Source: Acidobacteriota bacterium
Lineage (GTDB): Bacteria; Acidobacteriota; Terriglobia; Bryobacterales; Bryobacteraceae
NCBI GenBank assembly: GCA_026394015.1
Contig: JAPKZA010000251.1
Span: forward strand, 1-34,032
Reading direction: 5' to 3'
Length of the DNA: 34,032 bases
The first letter of the stretch is position 1, and every line of letters starts with the position of its first letter. Both the position numbers and the translations under genes were made by a program. The notes under the pieces are model-generated. The model worked only from the letters and a program-made list of their open reading frames with translations, was not told the origin of the DNA and searched no databases. Of this stretch, positions 8,696 through 16,765 are shown piece by piece.

Positions 8696-9772
8696 ATGAA
8701 ACGAATTGCAAGCGTCACCCTATCTGTTGCCCTTCTAGCGATTGCCTGGCATTTTTCGCCGGCAGGACCCAATGCGGCTCTCGGCCAAGCCGGCGGGGCC
8801 AAGGTCAGCGGCGATGGCCAGTACAAGTTCCGCGTGCTGTATACCTCTTCGCATTTGCCGGCGGAGGCGCAGGCGGTTTTGAAGGCGGCCCACGGTGGCT
8901 TCGCGATCGACCGGCGGCCCGGTAAGGGCGAAGTCTATTTCGCGCTGCCCGGCGCGGGCATCATTCAGATCAGCTCTGACCTGAAGAAGACGAAGATGCT
9001 GACGACGGACCCGACCATGAAGGACACGAACATGCACAACGCCATGTTCTGGACCGCCAAGGACGGCACCCCGTTTTTGACGTTCCCCGGCAACGCGGCA
9101 TCGAAAGTCTTCACGACAGGGATCGATGGCAAACTGGTGCATACGCTGAACGCGCCGGTGGGCGGCACCGACATGGGCAACCCGGTGGCGACGGACTACT
9201 TCACGAACAAGGGGAACTTCATCCCGACCGACGTGGAGCAGTTGGACGGCCTCTTCTACATCCCGACCGGTTACTCGAAACTGGACTATGTGCTGACCGC
9301 GAAGATCAAGAGCACGAAGCCGTTTGTGGCCGAATGGCATGACCTCGCCTTCGGCGGCCGCGGCACCGGAGTGGGCCAGTTGGGCACGGGCCATGGCGTG
9401 ACGATTAAGCCCGGGACGACGCGGATTGACGTCGCAGATCGGCCGAACTCGGAGATCGATAGCTATACCCGGTTTGGGCAGTACGTGTCGACCCTGAAGC
9501 TGCCGCTTGGGTCCTTCCCTTGCGACATCTACTACATGGACAACTTCTCGTTGGTCGGCGCGCTGCACGGGCCGGACCGGACGAAGGGCGCCCCGATCTA
9601 TTTGCTCGAGAACGACAAGGTCATCTCGACCGTGATGGCGAAAGAAGACCTGGGCTTGGCGAACTTCCAGCACATTCACAACGCGGTGTTCAAGAAGCTG
9701 AATGGCAAGATCTACATCATCGCCCAGGCGTGGAACCCGGGCGATTTCGCGATTCTTGAACAGGTTCAATAA
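8696..9772 (+). CDS. Secreted protein, probably beta-propeller-like; function unknown
   Basis: A 358-aa protein I do not recognise by name. It opens with a signal peptide (MKRIASVTLSVALLAIAWHF, then a likely cleavage region near residues 22-31). The mature part has short strand-turn units with Gly, Asp and Asn in loops, such as GKGEVYFALPGAGIIQIS, DGTPFLTFPGNAASKVF and NGKIYIIAQAWNPGDFAI. This is the texture of an NHL/YVTN-like propeller, but no diagnostic motif is clear. It has one cysteine (in FPCDIYY) and many aromatic residues. It follows the sodA terminator and is convergent with the gene at 9787, so it is probably monocistronic. GGAG directly abuts the ATG, leaving poor ribosome spacing. 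Confidence 0.7.
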   Translation: MKRIASVTLSVALLAIAWHFSPAGPNAALGQAGGAKVSGDGQYKFRVLYTSSHLPAEAQAVLKAAHGGFAIDRRPGKGEVYFALPGAGIIQISSDLKKTKMLTTDPTMKDTNMHNAMFWTAKDGTPFLTFPGNAASKVFTTGIDGKLVHTLNAPVGGTDMGNPVATDYFTNKGNFIPTDVEQLDGLFYIPTGYSKLDYVLTAKIKSTKPFVAEWHDLAFGGRGTGVGQLGTGHGVTIKPGTTRIDVADRPNSEIDSYTRFGQYVSTLKLPLGSFPCDIYYMDNFSLVGALHGPDRTKGAPIYLLENDKVISTVMAKEDLGLANFQHIHNAVFKKLNGKIYIIAQAWNPGDFAILEQVQ

Positions 9773-9786
9773 TTGAGCGGTCGTCT

Positions 9787-10083
9787 CTAGCGGAGCCCGG
9801 CGAGGGTCCGCTGGAGGCGGTCGGCTTGCAGTTCGTGAACGGTGCGCATGACATTGTACGCGCTGAGTTCGACGAGGAGTCGGGTGACCGCGGAGTGCTG
9901 CTCTTCGCTCAACAGGCCCTCGACGGCGCGCATGGTGGCGACCAGGGCCGCTTGCTGCGAGGCGAGTTCGTGCTTCTCGATCACCCCATCGGCCATCGCG
10001 GCGGCGAAGGATTCGAGCTTGGCTACCTGCTCGTCGATTACGGGGAGGGCGGTCGTTTCGTCAAACCAACTGGTTTTGGGCAT
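9787..10083 (-). CDS. Small helical protein, last gene of the PspA/ABC/AAA unit; function unknown
   Basis: A 98-aa protein with no recognised family. It looks all-helical and soluble: MPKTSWFDETTALPVIDEQV, then long amphipathic stretches (KLESFAAAMADGVIEKHEL, ATMRAVEGLLSEEQHS, RLLVELSAYNVMRTVHEL). There is no cysteine, signal peptide or TM segment. It starts 9 bp after the AAA ATPase stop on the same strand, so it is very probably the last member of that operon. An adaptor or substrate-delivery role for the ATPase is only a guess. Confidence 0.72.
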   Translation of the reverse strand: MPKTSWFDETTALPVIDEQVAKLESFAAAMADGVIEKHELASQQAALVATMRAVEGLLSEEQHSAVTRLLVELSAYNVMRTVHELQADRLQRTLAGLR

Positions 10084-10092
10084 ATGAGTCTC

Positions 10093-11742
10093 CTAAGCTA
10101 ATTCGATCATGCGGCGGAGCTGGGTGTAGCGCTCCTGCAATTTTTCACGGCCGCCGAAGGCGACCATCTTCTGCGTGATCTCCGGGGGCAGGAACTGGCG
10201 ATCGGTGCATTCGAGAATGGCGGCGATCTCTTGCAGCTCTTTCTCCATGCTCTGGGTGGAGGGCAGGAACTCGGCGACGGCGGCGGCGAGCGATTCTTTG
10301 GTGATGGCCGTCGAGCCGGCCAGCAGCGACTGGCGCGCGGCGCGGCCGACAATGCCTTCGACATCGGCACCGGAAAGCTGGCCCAGGTACGGGATCGGCG
10401 GCAGGTCTTCGGCGGCCAGCGTCGTGTGCGCCTTGCGGGCCATGGCGAGGAACATCGCGCGAACCTGTTCGGGATCGGCGGGGTAAAAAAGCGGAATGTG
10501 GACTTCGGCGCGGCCTTGACGCTTCAGGTCAATCGGGAGCAGGTCGGGCCGGGCGGTGAGCAGCATCCACAGAATTTTGCCGCGGTAGCGCGTGTCGCCC
10601 ATTTGCGTGGCGATCATCGAGAAGACGCGGGAGCCGGTGCCGGAGTCGCCTTCCTGGTCGCGGTCGCCGAGGGCGGCGTCCGCTTCGTCGACGACGACGA
10701 TGACCGGGCCGAGAGCGCGAAGCAGGTTCAGCAGCCGTTCGAGATTGCCTTCGGTTTCGCCCACGTACTTCGAACGGAAATTGCGCAGGGTGACCATCGG
10801 GATGCCGATCTCCCCGGCGAGGCATTGGGCGAGAAAGCTCTTGCCGGTGCCGACGGGCCCGCAGACGAGATAGCCCATCGGCAGCGCGTTCAGGTTGCCC
10901 TGGCGCAGCAGCGTGGCGTCGTCCTGCAGCCGTTGCTTGATGGGCTGATGGCCGATCCAGTTCTCGAAGTTCCAGCGGGGTTCGACGAACTCGAGCAGGC
11001 CCATGGATTGGCGCTCGATGAGCATCTTCTTCATTTCGCGCAGGCGTTTGGGGTCGAGGGGTTCCTTCGATTCGAGCAGGCCGCGGAGATCCAGCAGCGT
11101 GAGGCCGGCGGTTTGCGCGGCGAGGGTGGGGGCGAAGCGGGCGCGGGTGGCTTCGTCGGGGATGGGGATCTCGATGGCCGCGGTGTGCGGGCTGGCGGTG
11201 ATCCGCGCGTTGATCGACGAAAGTTTTTCGTCGATGACGAGGATGGCCATGTTGAGGCGCTTGAGGTGCGGGCTGGCGGCCCAGTTGAGCAGGGTGACCA
11301 CCTGGGTGGCGGCCGGGATGGAGAGGCGGCCAGGTTCGCCGGCGGGCAGCAGGAAGCTGGCGTGGTCGATGATGACGGCGCAGGAGACGCGGTCGCCTTC
11401 GGCGGCCATGATGTTGTTCTGCACGAAGCGATCGAGCAGCGCGAAGGCCATGGCGGGGTCGCGGCGGGCGGTCGAGAGGTCGCCGACCTTGCGGTTGGCG
11501 AGGACGACCATCTCCTTCAAGCGGGCGGCGTCCGAGCCGGCGAAGGCGCGCAGGCCGCGGGCGAGATCGTAGTAGAGAACCAGATCCCAGCGGCCGAAGA
11601 TCTGCTGGGCGAGGAAGTCCGGCAGGGCGGTGAACTCGTCGCCATTGGGGACGAGGTCCTGCACATTCCCATGCAGGGCGAAGAGCACCGTGGAGCCGGA
11701 AAAGTAGAGTTCAGTGAGGCGCTGGGCCCAGGCGGGATTCAT
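10093..11742 (-). CDS. Two-domain AAA ATPase, first domain degenerate
   Basis: A 549-aa ATPase. The C-terminal AAA domain (about 255-490) has Walker A GPVGTGKS (295-302), a pore-loop-like KYVGETEGN (325-333), Walker B VIVVVDEADA with D352/E353, and an RQGRAE motif matching the RPGRFD box of classic FtsH/Cdc48/Vps4-type AAAs. The sensor-1 position reads TARPD instead of TNRPD, so the usual Asn is Ala. The N-terminal half looks like a decayed AAA domain: LFALHGNVQDL where Walker A would sit, VIIDHASFLL like Walker B, and EIPIPDEATR like the post-sensor segment. It has no TM segment. Its start overlaps the stop of the two-TM coiled-coil gene by 4 bp, which suggests coupled synthesis and a joint complex. 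Confidence 0.85.
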   Translation of the reverse strand: MNPAWAQRLTELYFSGSTVLFALHGNVQDLVPNGDEFTALPDFLAQQIFGRWDLVLYYDLARGLRAFAGSDAARLKEMVVLANRKVGDLSTARRDPAMAFALLDRFVQNNIMAAEGDRVSCAVIIDHASFLLPAGEPGRLSIPAATQVVTLLNWAASPHLKRLNMAILVIDEKLSSINARITASPHTAAIEIPIPDEATRARFAPTLAAQTAGLTLLDLRGLLESKEPLDPKRLREMKKMLIERQSMGLLEFVEPRWNFENWIGHQPIKQRLQDDATLLRQGNLNALPMGYLVCGPVGTGKSFLAQCLAGEIGIPMVTLRNFRSKYVGETEGNLERLLNLLRALGPVIVVVDEADAALGDRDQEGDSGTGSRVFSMIATQMGDTRYRGKILWMLLTARPDLLPIDLKRQGRAEVHIPLFYPADPEQVRAMFLAMARKAHTTLAAEDLPPIPYLGQLSGADVEGIVGRAARQSLLAGSTAITKESLAAAVAEFLPSTQSMEKELQEIAAILECTDRQFLPPEITQKMVAFGGREKLQERYTQLRRMIELA

Positions 11743-12599
11743 CGTTGCACCTGGCCGAGGTCGGCTTCGAGGATCACGGGCGGCGCCTGCATCTCGTCGA
11801 CGATGCCGGTGAGCTGCTGGAGTTCGTCGATGGCCTTTTCAGTGGACTGCATGCTTTCGCTGACGGAATCGATTTGGCTCGTGAGGAAGTCAGGATCCTG
11901 CCGATTGACGGCGGCTTCGGTGATGGCTTGGATTTTGGCTTCGATGCGGTCGAGTTCGACGCGGACGTAGTCCAGGTTCAGCTTGGCCTTCTGATAGTTG
12001 TCGAGGCGCTGCTGTTGGACGAGCAGGGAATCCTCGAGCGAGCGTTTAATGCGTTCGTCGGTGGAACCTTGCGAGCCGAGCTTGGCTTCGGCCTCTTTCA
12101 TGCGGTTGCGGATTTCGATTTCGTTCGTCTTTTCGAGGAACCGTTGCAGGTACTGTTGCGAGGTGAGAAGCCGGAGGAAGACCCAAAGCATGCGGTCCAG
12201 GGCCTGGGTGTTGGAATCCTCGCCGGCGGGCTGCTGGCGGCCCCGGACGCCTTGCGCGATGGCCCGCATTTCCAGGCAGCGGGCGCGCAGTTGCTCAAAG
12301 CGCGTACGGGCTTCAAAGGGGAAGCCGGCGACGACATCCTGCAGGCTCCGTTGCGTGGTGGCGGCGGTCTGCTGCGTATTGGCTTGGTGGACCTCGGCGT
12401 CGATGGCTTGGCGGAAGCGGTTGTTCGAAACGAGGCCGGCGAGGTAGACGAGTTCGGCGGCGGCGACTAAGGGGAGCACCGCATCGGGAAAGGGGCTCAT
12501 GATCGCGACGGCGGAGGCACCCAGGAACGCGAGCAGGTTCCAGCGGTAGAGGAAGGCGCGTTTGGCGTATTCGGCGATGCCGACGGAGAGAGGGGCCAT
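11739..12599 (-). CDS. Two-TM coiled-coil membrane protein
   Basis: A 286-aa protein of unknown name. Two hydrophobic segments near the N-terminus (WNLLAFLGASAVAIM and AVLPLVAAAELVYLAGLV, about 20-57) form a hairpin. Past residue 60 comes a long charged helical tail with coiled-coil character (for example NEIEIRNRMKEAEAKL, DSLLVQQQRLDNYQKAKLN and YVRVELDRIEAKIQAITEA). This topology suggests an inner-membrane anchor with a large cytosolic coiled coil. It lies between the ABC ATPase (3 bp gap) and the AAA ATPase (4-bp overlap), so it could physically dock the AAA enzyme or the PspA-like protein to the membrane. That role is inference. Confidence 0.82.
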   Translation of the reverse strand: MAPLSVGIAEYAKRAFLYRWNLLAFLGASAVAIMSPFPDAVLPLVAAAELVYLAGLVSNNRFRQAIDAEVHQANTQQTAATTQRSLQDVVAGFPFEARTRFEQLRARCLEMRAIAQGVRGRQQPAGEDSNTQALDRMLWVFLRLLTSQQYLQRFLEKTNEIEIRNRMKEAEAKLGSQGSTDERIKRSLEDSLLVQQQRLDNYQKAKLNLDYVRVELDRIEAKIQAITEAAVNRQDPDFLTSQIDSVSESMQSTEKAIDELQQLTGIVDEMQAPPVILEADLGQVQR

Positions 12600-12602
12600 G
12601 GG

Positions 12603-13405
<803 letters not shown>

Positions 13406-13409
<4 letters not shown>

Positions 13410-14209
13410 TCGGCCTCCGTGCGATACGGGAAGAGGCCGCGCTGCATCCAGCCGAGAAAGCGGTCGATGGCAAAGGCGATCAGGCCGATCAGGAACAGGA
13501 TCAGAATGATGTGGTCGGACATGCCGCGGCGTTGGCTCGTCGAAAGTAAGAAGCCGAGGCCGTGTTCGGCGTTGATGAGTTCGGCAAGCATGATGTAGCC
13601 GAAGGCCATCCCGAAGAGGCTGCGGAGGCTTTTATAGATGTCGGGCATGGCGAGCGCGACGAGGACTTTGCTGACGATCTGCCAGGAGGTCGCCCCCAGG
13701 GTTTGGGCCGTTTCGACGTAGCGGTCCGGGACGGAGATGATGGCGCGGACGGCGTCCGAGAAAACGAACGGGACGCAGGCGATGAACAGGAACATGACCT
13801 TCTGCGTCTCTTCAATCCCGAACCAGAGGATGGTGAGCGGGATCAGCGCCGCCACCGGGACGTTGCGGCCGAACAGTGCCACGGGAGCCGAGGCGGAATC
13901 GAACACGCGCCAAGCGCCGGCCAGGATACCAAGCGGAACGCCGATGATGACGGCGAGGCCGAAGCCGATGATGACGCGCCGCAGGGTGGCGACGATGGAA
14001 GCGATAAGCCCGCGGTCGTTCAACAAGGCCGGGAAGCTTTTGATGACTTCAAACGGAGACGGCAGAATTACGGGCGAGATCCAGCGGGCCTCCGGCGTAT
14101 CCCCCAGCGTCGCCAACCACCAAAAGGCGATGATCAGAACGAGAGTAATCGCGCCGAGGATCTTGCCGGTGAGGCCGGGCGGGGGGACGCGTAGATCCCA
14201 AATTGACAT
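13406..14209 (-). CDS. ABC transporter permease, SsuC/TauC class
   Basis: A 267-aa inner-membrane permease with about six hydrophobic segments (for example LGAITLVLIIAFWWLATL, GFGLAVIIGVPLGILAGAW and HIILILFLIGLIAFAIDRFL). The cytoplasmic EAA loop that contacts the ATPase reads YVETAQTLGATSWQIVSKVL, with the family glycine. PSPFEV near residue 50 is typical of the SsuC/TauC group. It sits between the binding-protein gene (2 bp) and the ATPase gene (4-bp overlap), completing one importer-type ABC transporter. Confidence 0.93.
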
Positions 14210-14211
14210 GG

Positions 14212-15915
14212 CTACTTCGTTGCCTCGAGGGGGTAGACTTTGATTTCCACGCGGCGATTCTTGGCGTTGTTCATCGGGTCAGCCGAGTCGGCCGGACGAT
14301 CCCAGCCGATGCCGTTGGCCGAGAACTGGTTGGCCGGAAGCGTGGGGAACTTCTTGATCAGCGCGCCCTTGACGGAGTTGGCGCGATTCATGGCGAGTTC
14401 CTTCACCGCCGTGTCCGGTACCTGGCCCTTCATCGAAGCGTCCGTATGGCCTTCGATCACGATGCGCGCCGCGCCGAACTGACCGGCCATCTTGCCGACC
14501 TCTTCGACGACAAAGTTCACGTTGGGGTCGTAGAGCTCCTCAATCGTCTTTCCGTTCACGTTCTTGACGGTAACTTTCGCCAAGTCGAAGGAGTTCGGAT
14601 AGAAGTGGATGACGATGGTCTTCGTCAGGATCTCTTCGGATTCACTCTGGACGGAGGACGCCGTGGTCGGTACGAACTGCACATTGTACTCGTTGGTTTG
14701 CTTGGCGTACTTGGCTTCCTTGCCGAGCTTCTCGATGACGGAGAAATCCATCACTTGGTCGAAGTCGACCTTGTCGGAGACGACGCCAATGCGCTTATAG
14801 AGATAGTAAGCCGTGTTCCAGGTCCGCTCGAAATTCGTCGGGTTGTTCTGGTTCAGGAAGAACTCGCGGTTCTCGGCGTGGTTGGTGCTATGGGCGTCGC
14901 CGAGCATGCCGAGGGCGTCGCTTTCCGGGATTGAATACGCTCCGGCCATCAGCTTGGCAACGGCCGTTTTGTTCGACTGCTCCTTCAGCAGTTCCATGTT
15001 GTCGAAGATGCCGCGGACGAGGCCTTCGACGATGTCGGGATGGTCCTTGGCGAAGTCGGCGCGGGCGAACCAGACGTCGGCGATGAGCTTGTTGGCGGTG
15101 GCTGTCGTGACCAGCATCCGGTTGCCTTTCACCTTCGACAGGTTGTAGATGTCCGGCGCCCAGGAGACGGCGGCGGCCAGCGACTTGTCGGCGTTGAAGG
15201 CGGCGGCGGCCTGGAAGGCGTCTTGCGTGAATTTGAAATTAACTTCCGCCGGTTGCACGCCGCCGTTGATCAACGCGTTCAACGCGAAGAAATGGGAAGG
15301 CGAATTCTGCGCCAGCACGATCGTTTTGCCGCGGAGATCGGCGACGCTTTTGATGCTGTCGCGGACGACGATGCCGTCGCCGCCGTTCGAGAAGTCAACC
15401 TGTTGATAGATGCGCGGCATGACGCGCGAGTCTTTTTTCAGGCTGTCGAGCAGCAGCGGCACCATGTCGAGCGTGGCCCAGCCGATGTGGACGTTGCCGG
15501 CGGCGTACGCATCGCGCATGGCGACGGGGTCGTCGATCAGGACGAGTTCCAGCTTGAAGTCCTGGCCCGACGGGGTCTTCCAAACCTTGCCCGGCTTCAG
15601 GCCGTTATTGGCCAGGATGATGGGTGCCCAGCCCGCCCAAACGTTGAGCGCGAAGCGAACCGTGCGGTCGGCCAGGGGCTTGTAGCTGGAGATGCCCTGG
15701 ACCTGCGGAAGCTTCTGCGCCGGGACGTAGTTATAGTCCTTGGCGGTGGTGATTCCCTGGGCGTCCGGTGCTTCGGCACCGCTCTTGCCGAGTTCGATTT
15801 TATCGCCTCCGCCGAGCTTGCTCGGGAGCGAACTGAAGCGCCAAAGTCCGTAGCCGACCAGGCTAGCAACGACGGCGAAGACTGCAACGTAAAAGGCAGG
15901 TTTTGGTTGGGCCAT
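14212..15915 (-). CDS. Membrane-anchored ABC substrate-binding protein fused to OmpA peptidoglycan-binding domain
   Basis: A 567-aa two-domain protein. An N-terminal hydrophobic anchor (YVAVFAVVASLVGYGLW, about 9-25) has no obvious cleavage site or lipobox. An NMT1/SsuA-type periplasmic binding domain spans about 85-400 (RFALNVWAGWAPIILANNG, then GNVHIGWATLDMVPLLL). The C-terminal part (about 430-560) is an OmpA-like domain with IVIEGHTDASM, LAMNRANSVKGAL and NRRVEIKV, which hold the Asp and Arg positions that usually bind diaminopimelate. The topology resembles MotB: inner-membrane anchor plus wall clamp, with a solute-binding domain between. It is the only binding protein beside this permease/ATPase pair. 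The combination exists in database naming as a substrate-binding/OmpA family protein, but I know of no defined function. Confidence 0.9.
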   Translation of the reverse strand: MAQPKPAFYVAVFAVVASLVGYGLWRFSSLPSKLGGGDKIELGKSGAEAPDAQGITTAKDYNYVPAQKLPQVQGISSYKPLADRTVRFALNVWAGWAPIILANNGLKPGKVWKTPSGQDFKLELVLIDDPVAMRDAYAAGNVHIGWATLDMVPLLLDSLKKDSRVMPRIYQQVDFSNGGDGIVVRDSIKSVADLRGKTIVLAQNSPSHFFALNALINGGVQPAEVNFKFTQDAFQAAAAFNADKSLAAAVSWAPDIYNLSKVKGNRMLVTTATANKLIADVWFARADFAKDHPDIVEGLVRGIFDNMELLKEQSNKTAVAKLMAGAYSIPESDALGMLGDAHSTNHAENREFFLNQNNPTNFERTWNTAYYLYKRIGVVSDKVDFDQVMDFSVIEKLGKEAKYAKQTNEYNVQFVPTTASSVQSESEEILTKTIVIHFYPNSFDLAKVTVKNVNGKTIEELYDPNVNFVVEEVGKMAGQFGAARIVIEGHTDASMKGQVPDTAVKELAMNRANSVKGALIKKFPTLPANQFSANGIGWDRPADSADPMNNAKNRRVEIKVYPLEATK

Positions 15916-15937
15916 AACTTTAGATACGGGAAAAGAG

Positions 15938-16696
15938 TTAGTTGTGTTCGGTCAGCTTGGATTCGGCCACGGCCGGTCCGAGATCTTTCTGTGTGTCGGC
16001 GAGCTTGGTCGTTTCAGGCGAGCGCAAACCGAGTTCGCTTTCGAACTGGAGCAGGGCGTCGTCGGCCATGGATTTCTGCATTTGCTCTTGGGCTTCGATG
16101 TCGGCGATGCCTTCGTTCGAAAGATCGGAGGCGACGCGGGCCTTGCCGCGATTGACGTCGATGCGGTCCTGAATGACGCGTTCGATCTGGCCGAAGTCGG
16201 TGGTGACGTTCATGTTGAACGACTCCGAGATCGAGGCGATTTCGGCCTCGGCGGCGCTCATCTTCAGCTCGGCGTCGTACTTCTGGATCTTCGTCTTCAC
16301 TTCGCCGAGCTGGTGGCTGGCGTGCTGAATCTTACGGAGATTGTTCTCGTAGGACTTTTCATGCATCCCGAGTTGTTCGAGATGACCGGCGAGTTCCTGC
16401 TTGGCCTTTTGTAATTCGAGCGCGAACTTTGCGGCGGTTTCGCGATTGCCGGCTTTGAGATACGCCTTGGTCTCGGCTTCGAGCTTCTGGGCGTGCGCGC
16501 GCGAGGTGGCGACCTGGCGATTCACCCGCTCCACCAATCCGCGATACAGTTCGAGGCCCTTGCGGCCTTCCTTCATCTGTTCGAGGGCACGGTCGTGTTC
16601 CAACTGCATCTGGGCGATCGGGTCGGCTTCCCAGAACATGTTCGCAATCTTATTGAGCTGGGCGCTGATGGCACCCCAAAACTTACCGAGGATCAA
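15938..16696 (-). CDS. PspA/IM30-like coiled-coil protein
   Basis: A 252-aa, almost wholly helical protein with the PspA/IM30 (Vipp1) layout. A hydrophobic N-terminal helix (ILGKFWGAISAQLNKIANMF) is followed by a coiled-coil hairpin with the family-like stretch AYLKAGNRETAAKFALELQK (about 80-100) and further helices to QFESELGL. PspA proteins are ESCRT-III-fold membrane stabilisers acting on the inner leaflet. The frame opens at 16726, but a TTG at 16696 with AGGGAG six bases upstream is the better start and places the amphipathic helix at the N-terminus, as in PspA. It is the first gene of the unit, 22 bp ahead of the binding-protein/OmpA gene. The family call rests on layout and pattern, not on alignment. 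Confidence 0.78.
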   Translation of the reverse strand: MILGKFWGAISAQLNKIANMFWEADPIAQMQLEHDRALEQMKEGRKGLELYRGLVERVNRQVATSRAHAQKLEAETKAYLKAGNRETAAKFALELQKAKQELAGHLEQLGMHEKSYENNLRKIQHASHQLGEVKTKIQKYDAELKMSAAEAEIASISESFNMNVTTDFGQIERVIQDRIDVNRGKARVASDLSNEGIADIEAQEQMQKSMADDALLQFESELGLRSPETTKLADTQKDLGPAVAESKLTEHN

Positions 16697-16765
16697 GATA
16701 GGCTCCCTGCGCGGCAACACCCGCACAATCTCCCATGCTACTCGACTCGAAGCGAAAACGGGAAG

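Noticed and set aside
10231-11970. 579-codon plus-strand open frame
   Set aside because: Shadow of the AAA ATPase and the coiled-coil gene; low-complexity Gly/Glu/Val composition and no motif.
16697-16765. sigma54 promoter before the PspA-like gene, as in E. coli pspA
   Set aside because: A TTGC is present, but the -24 GG is missing at the required spacing, so no claim is made.
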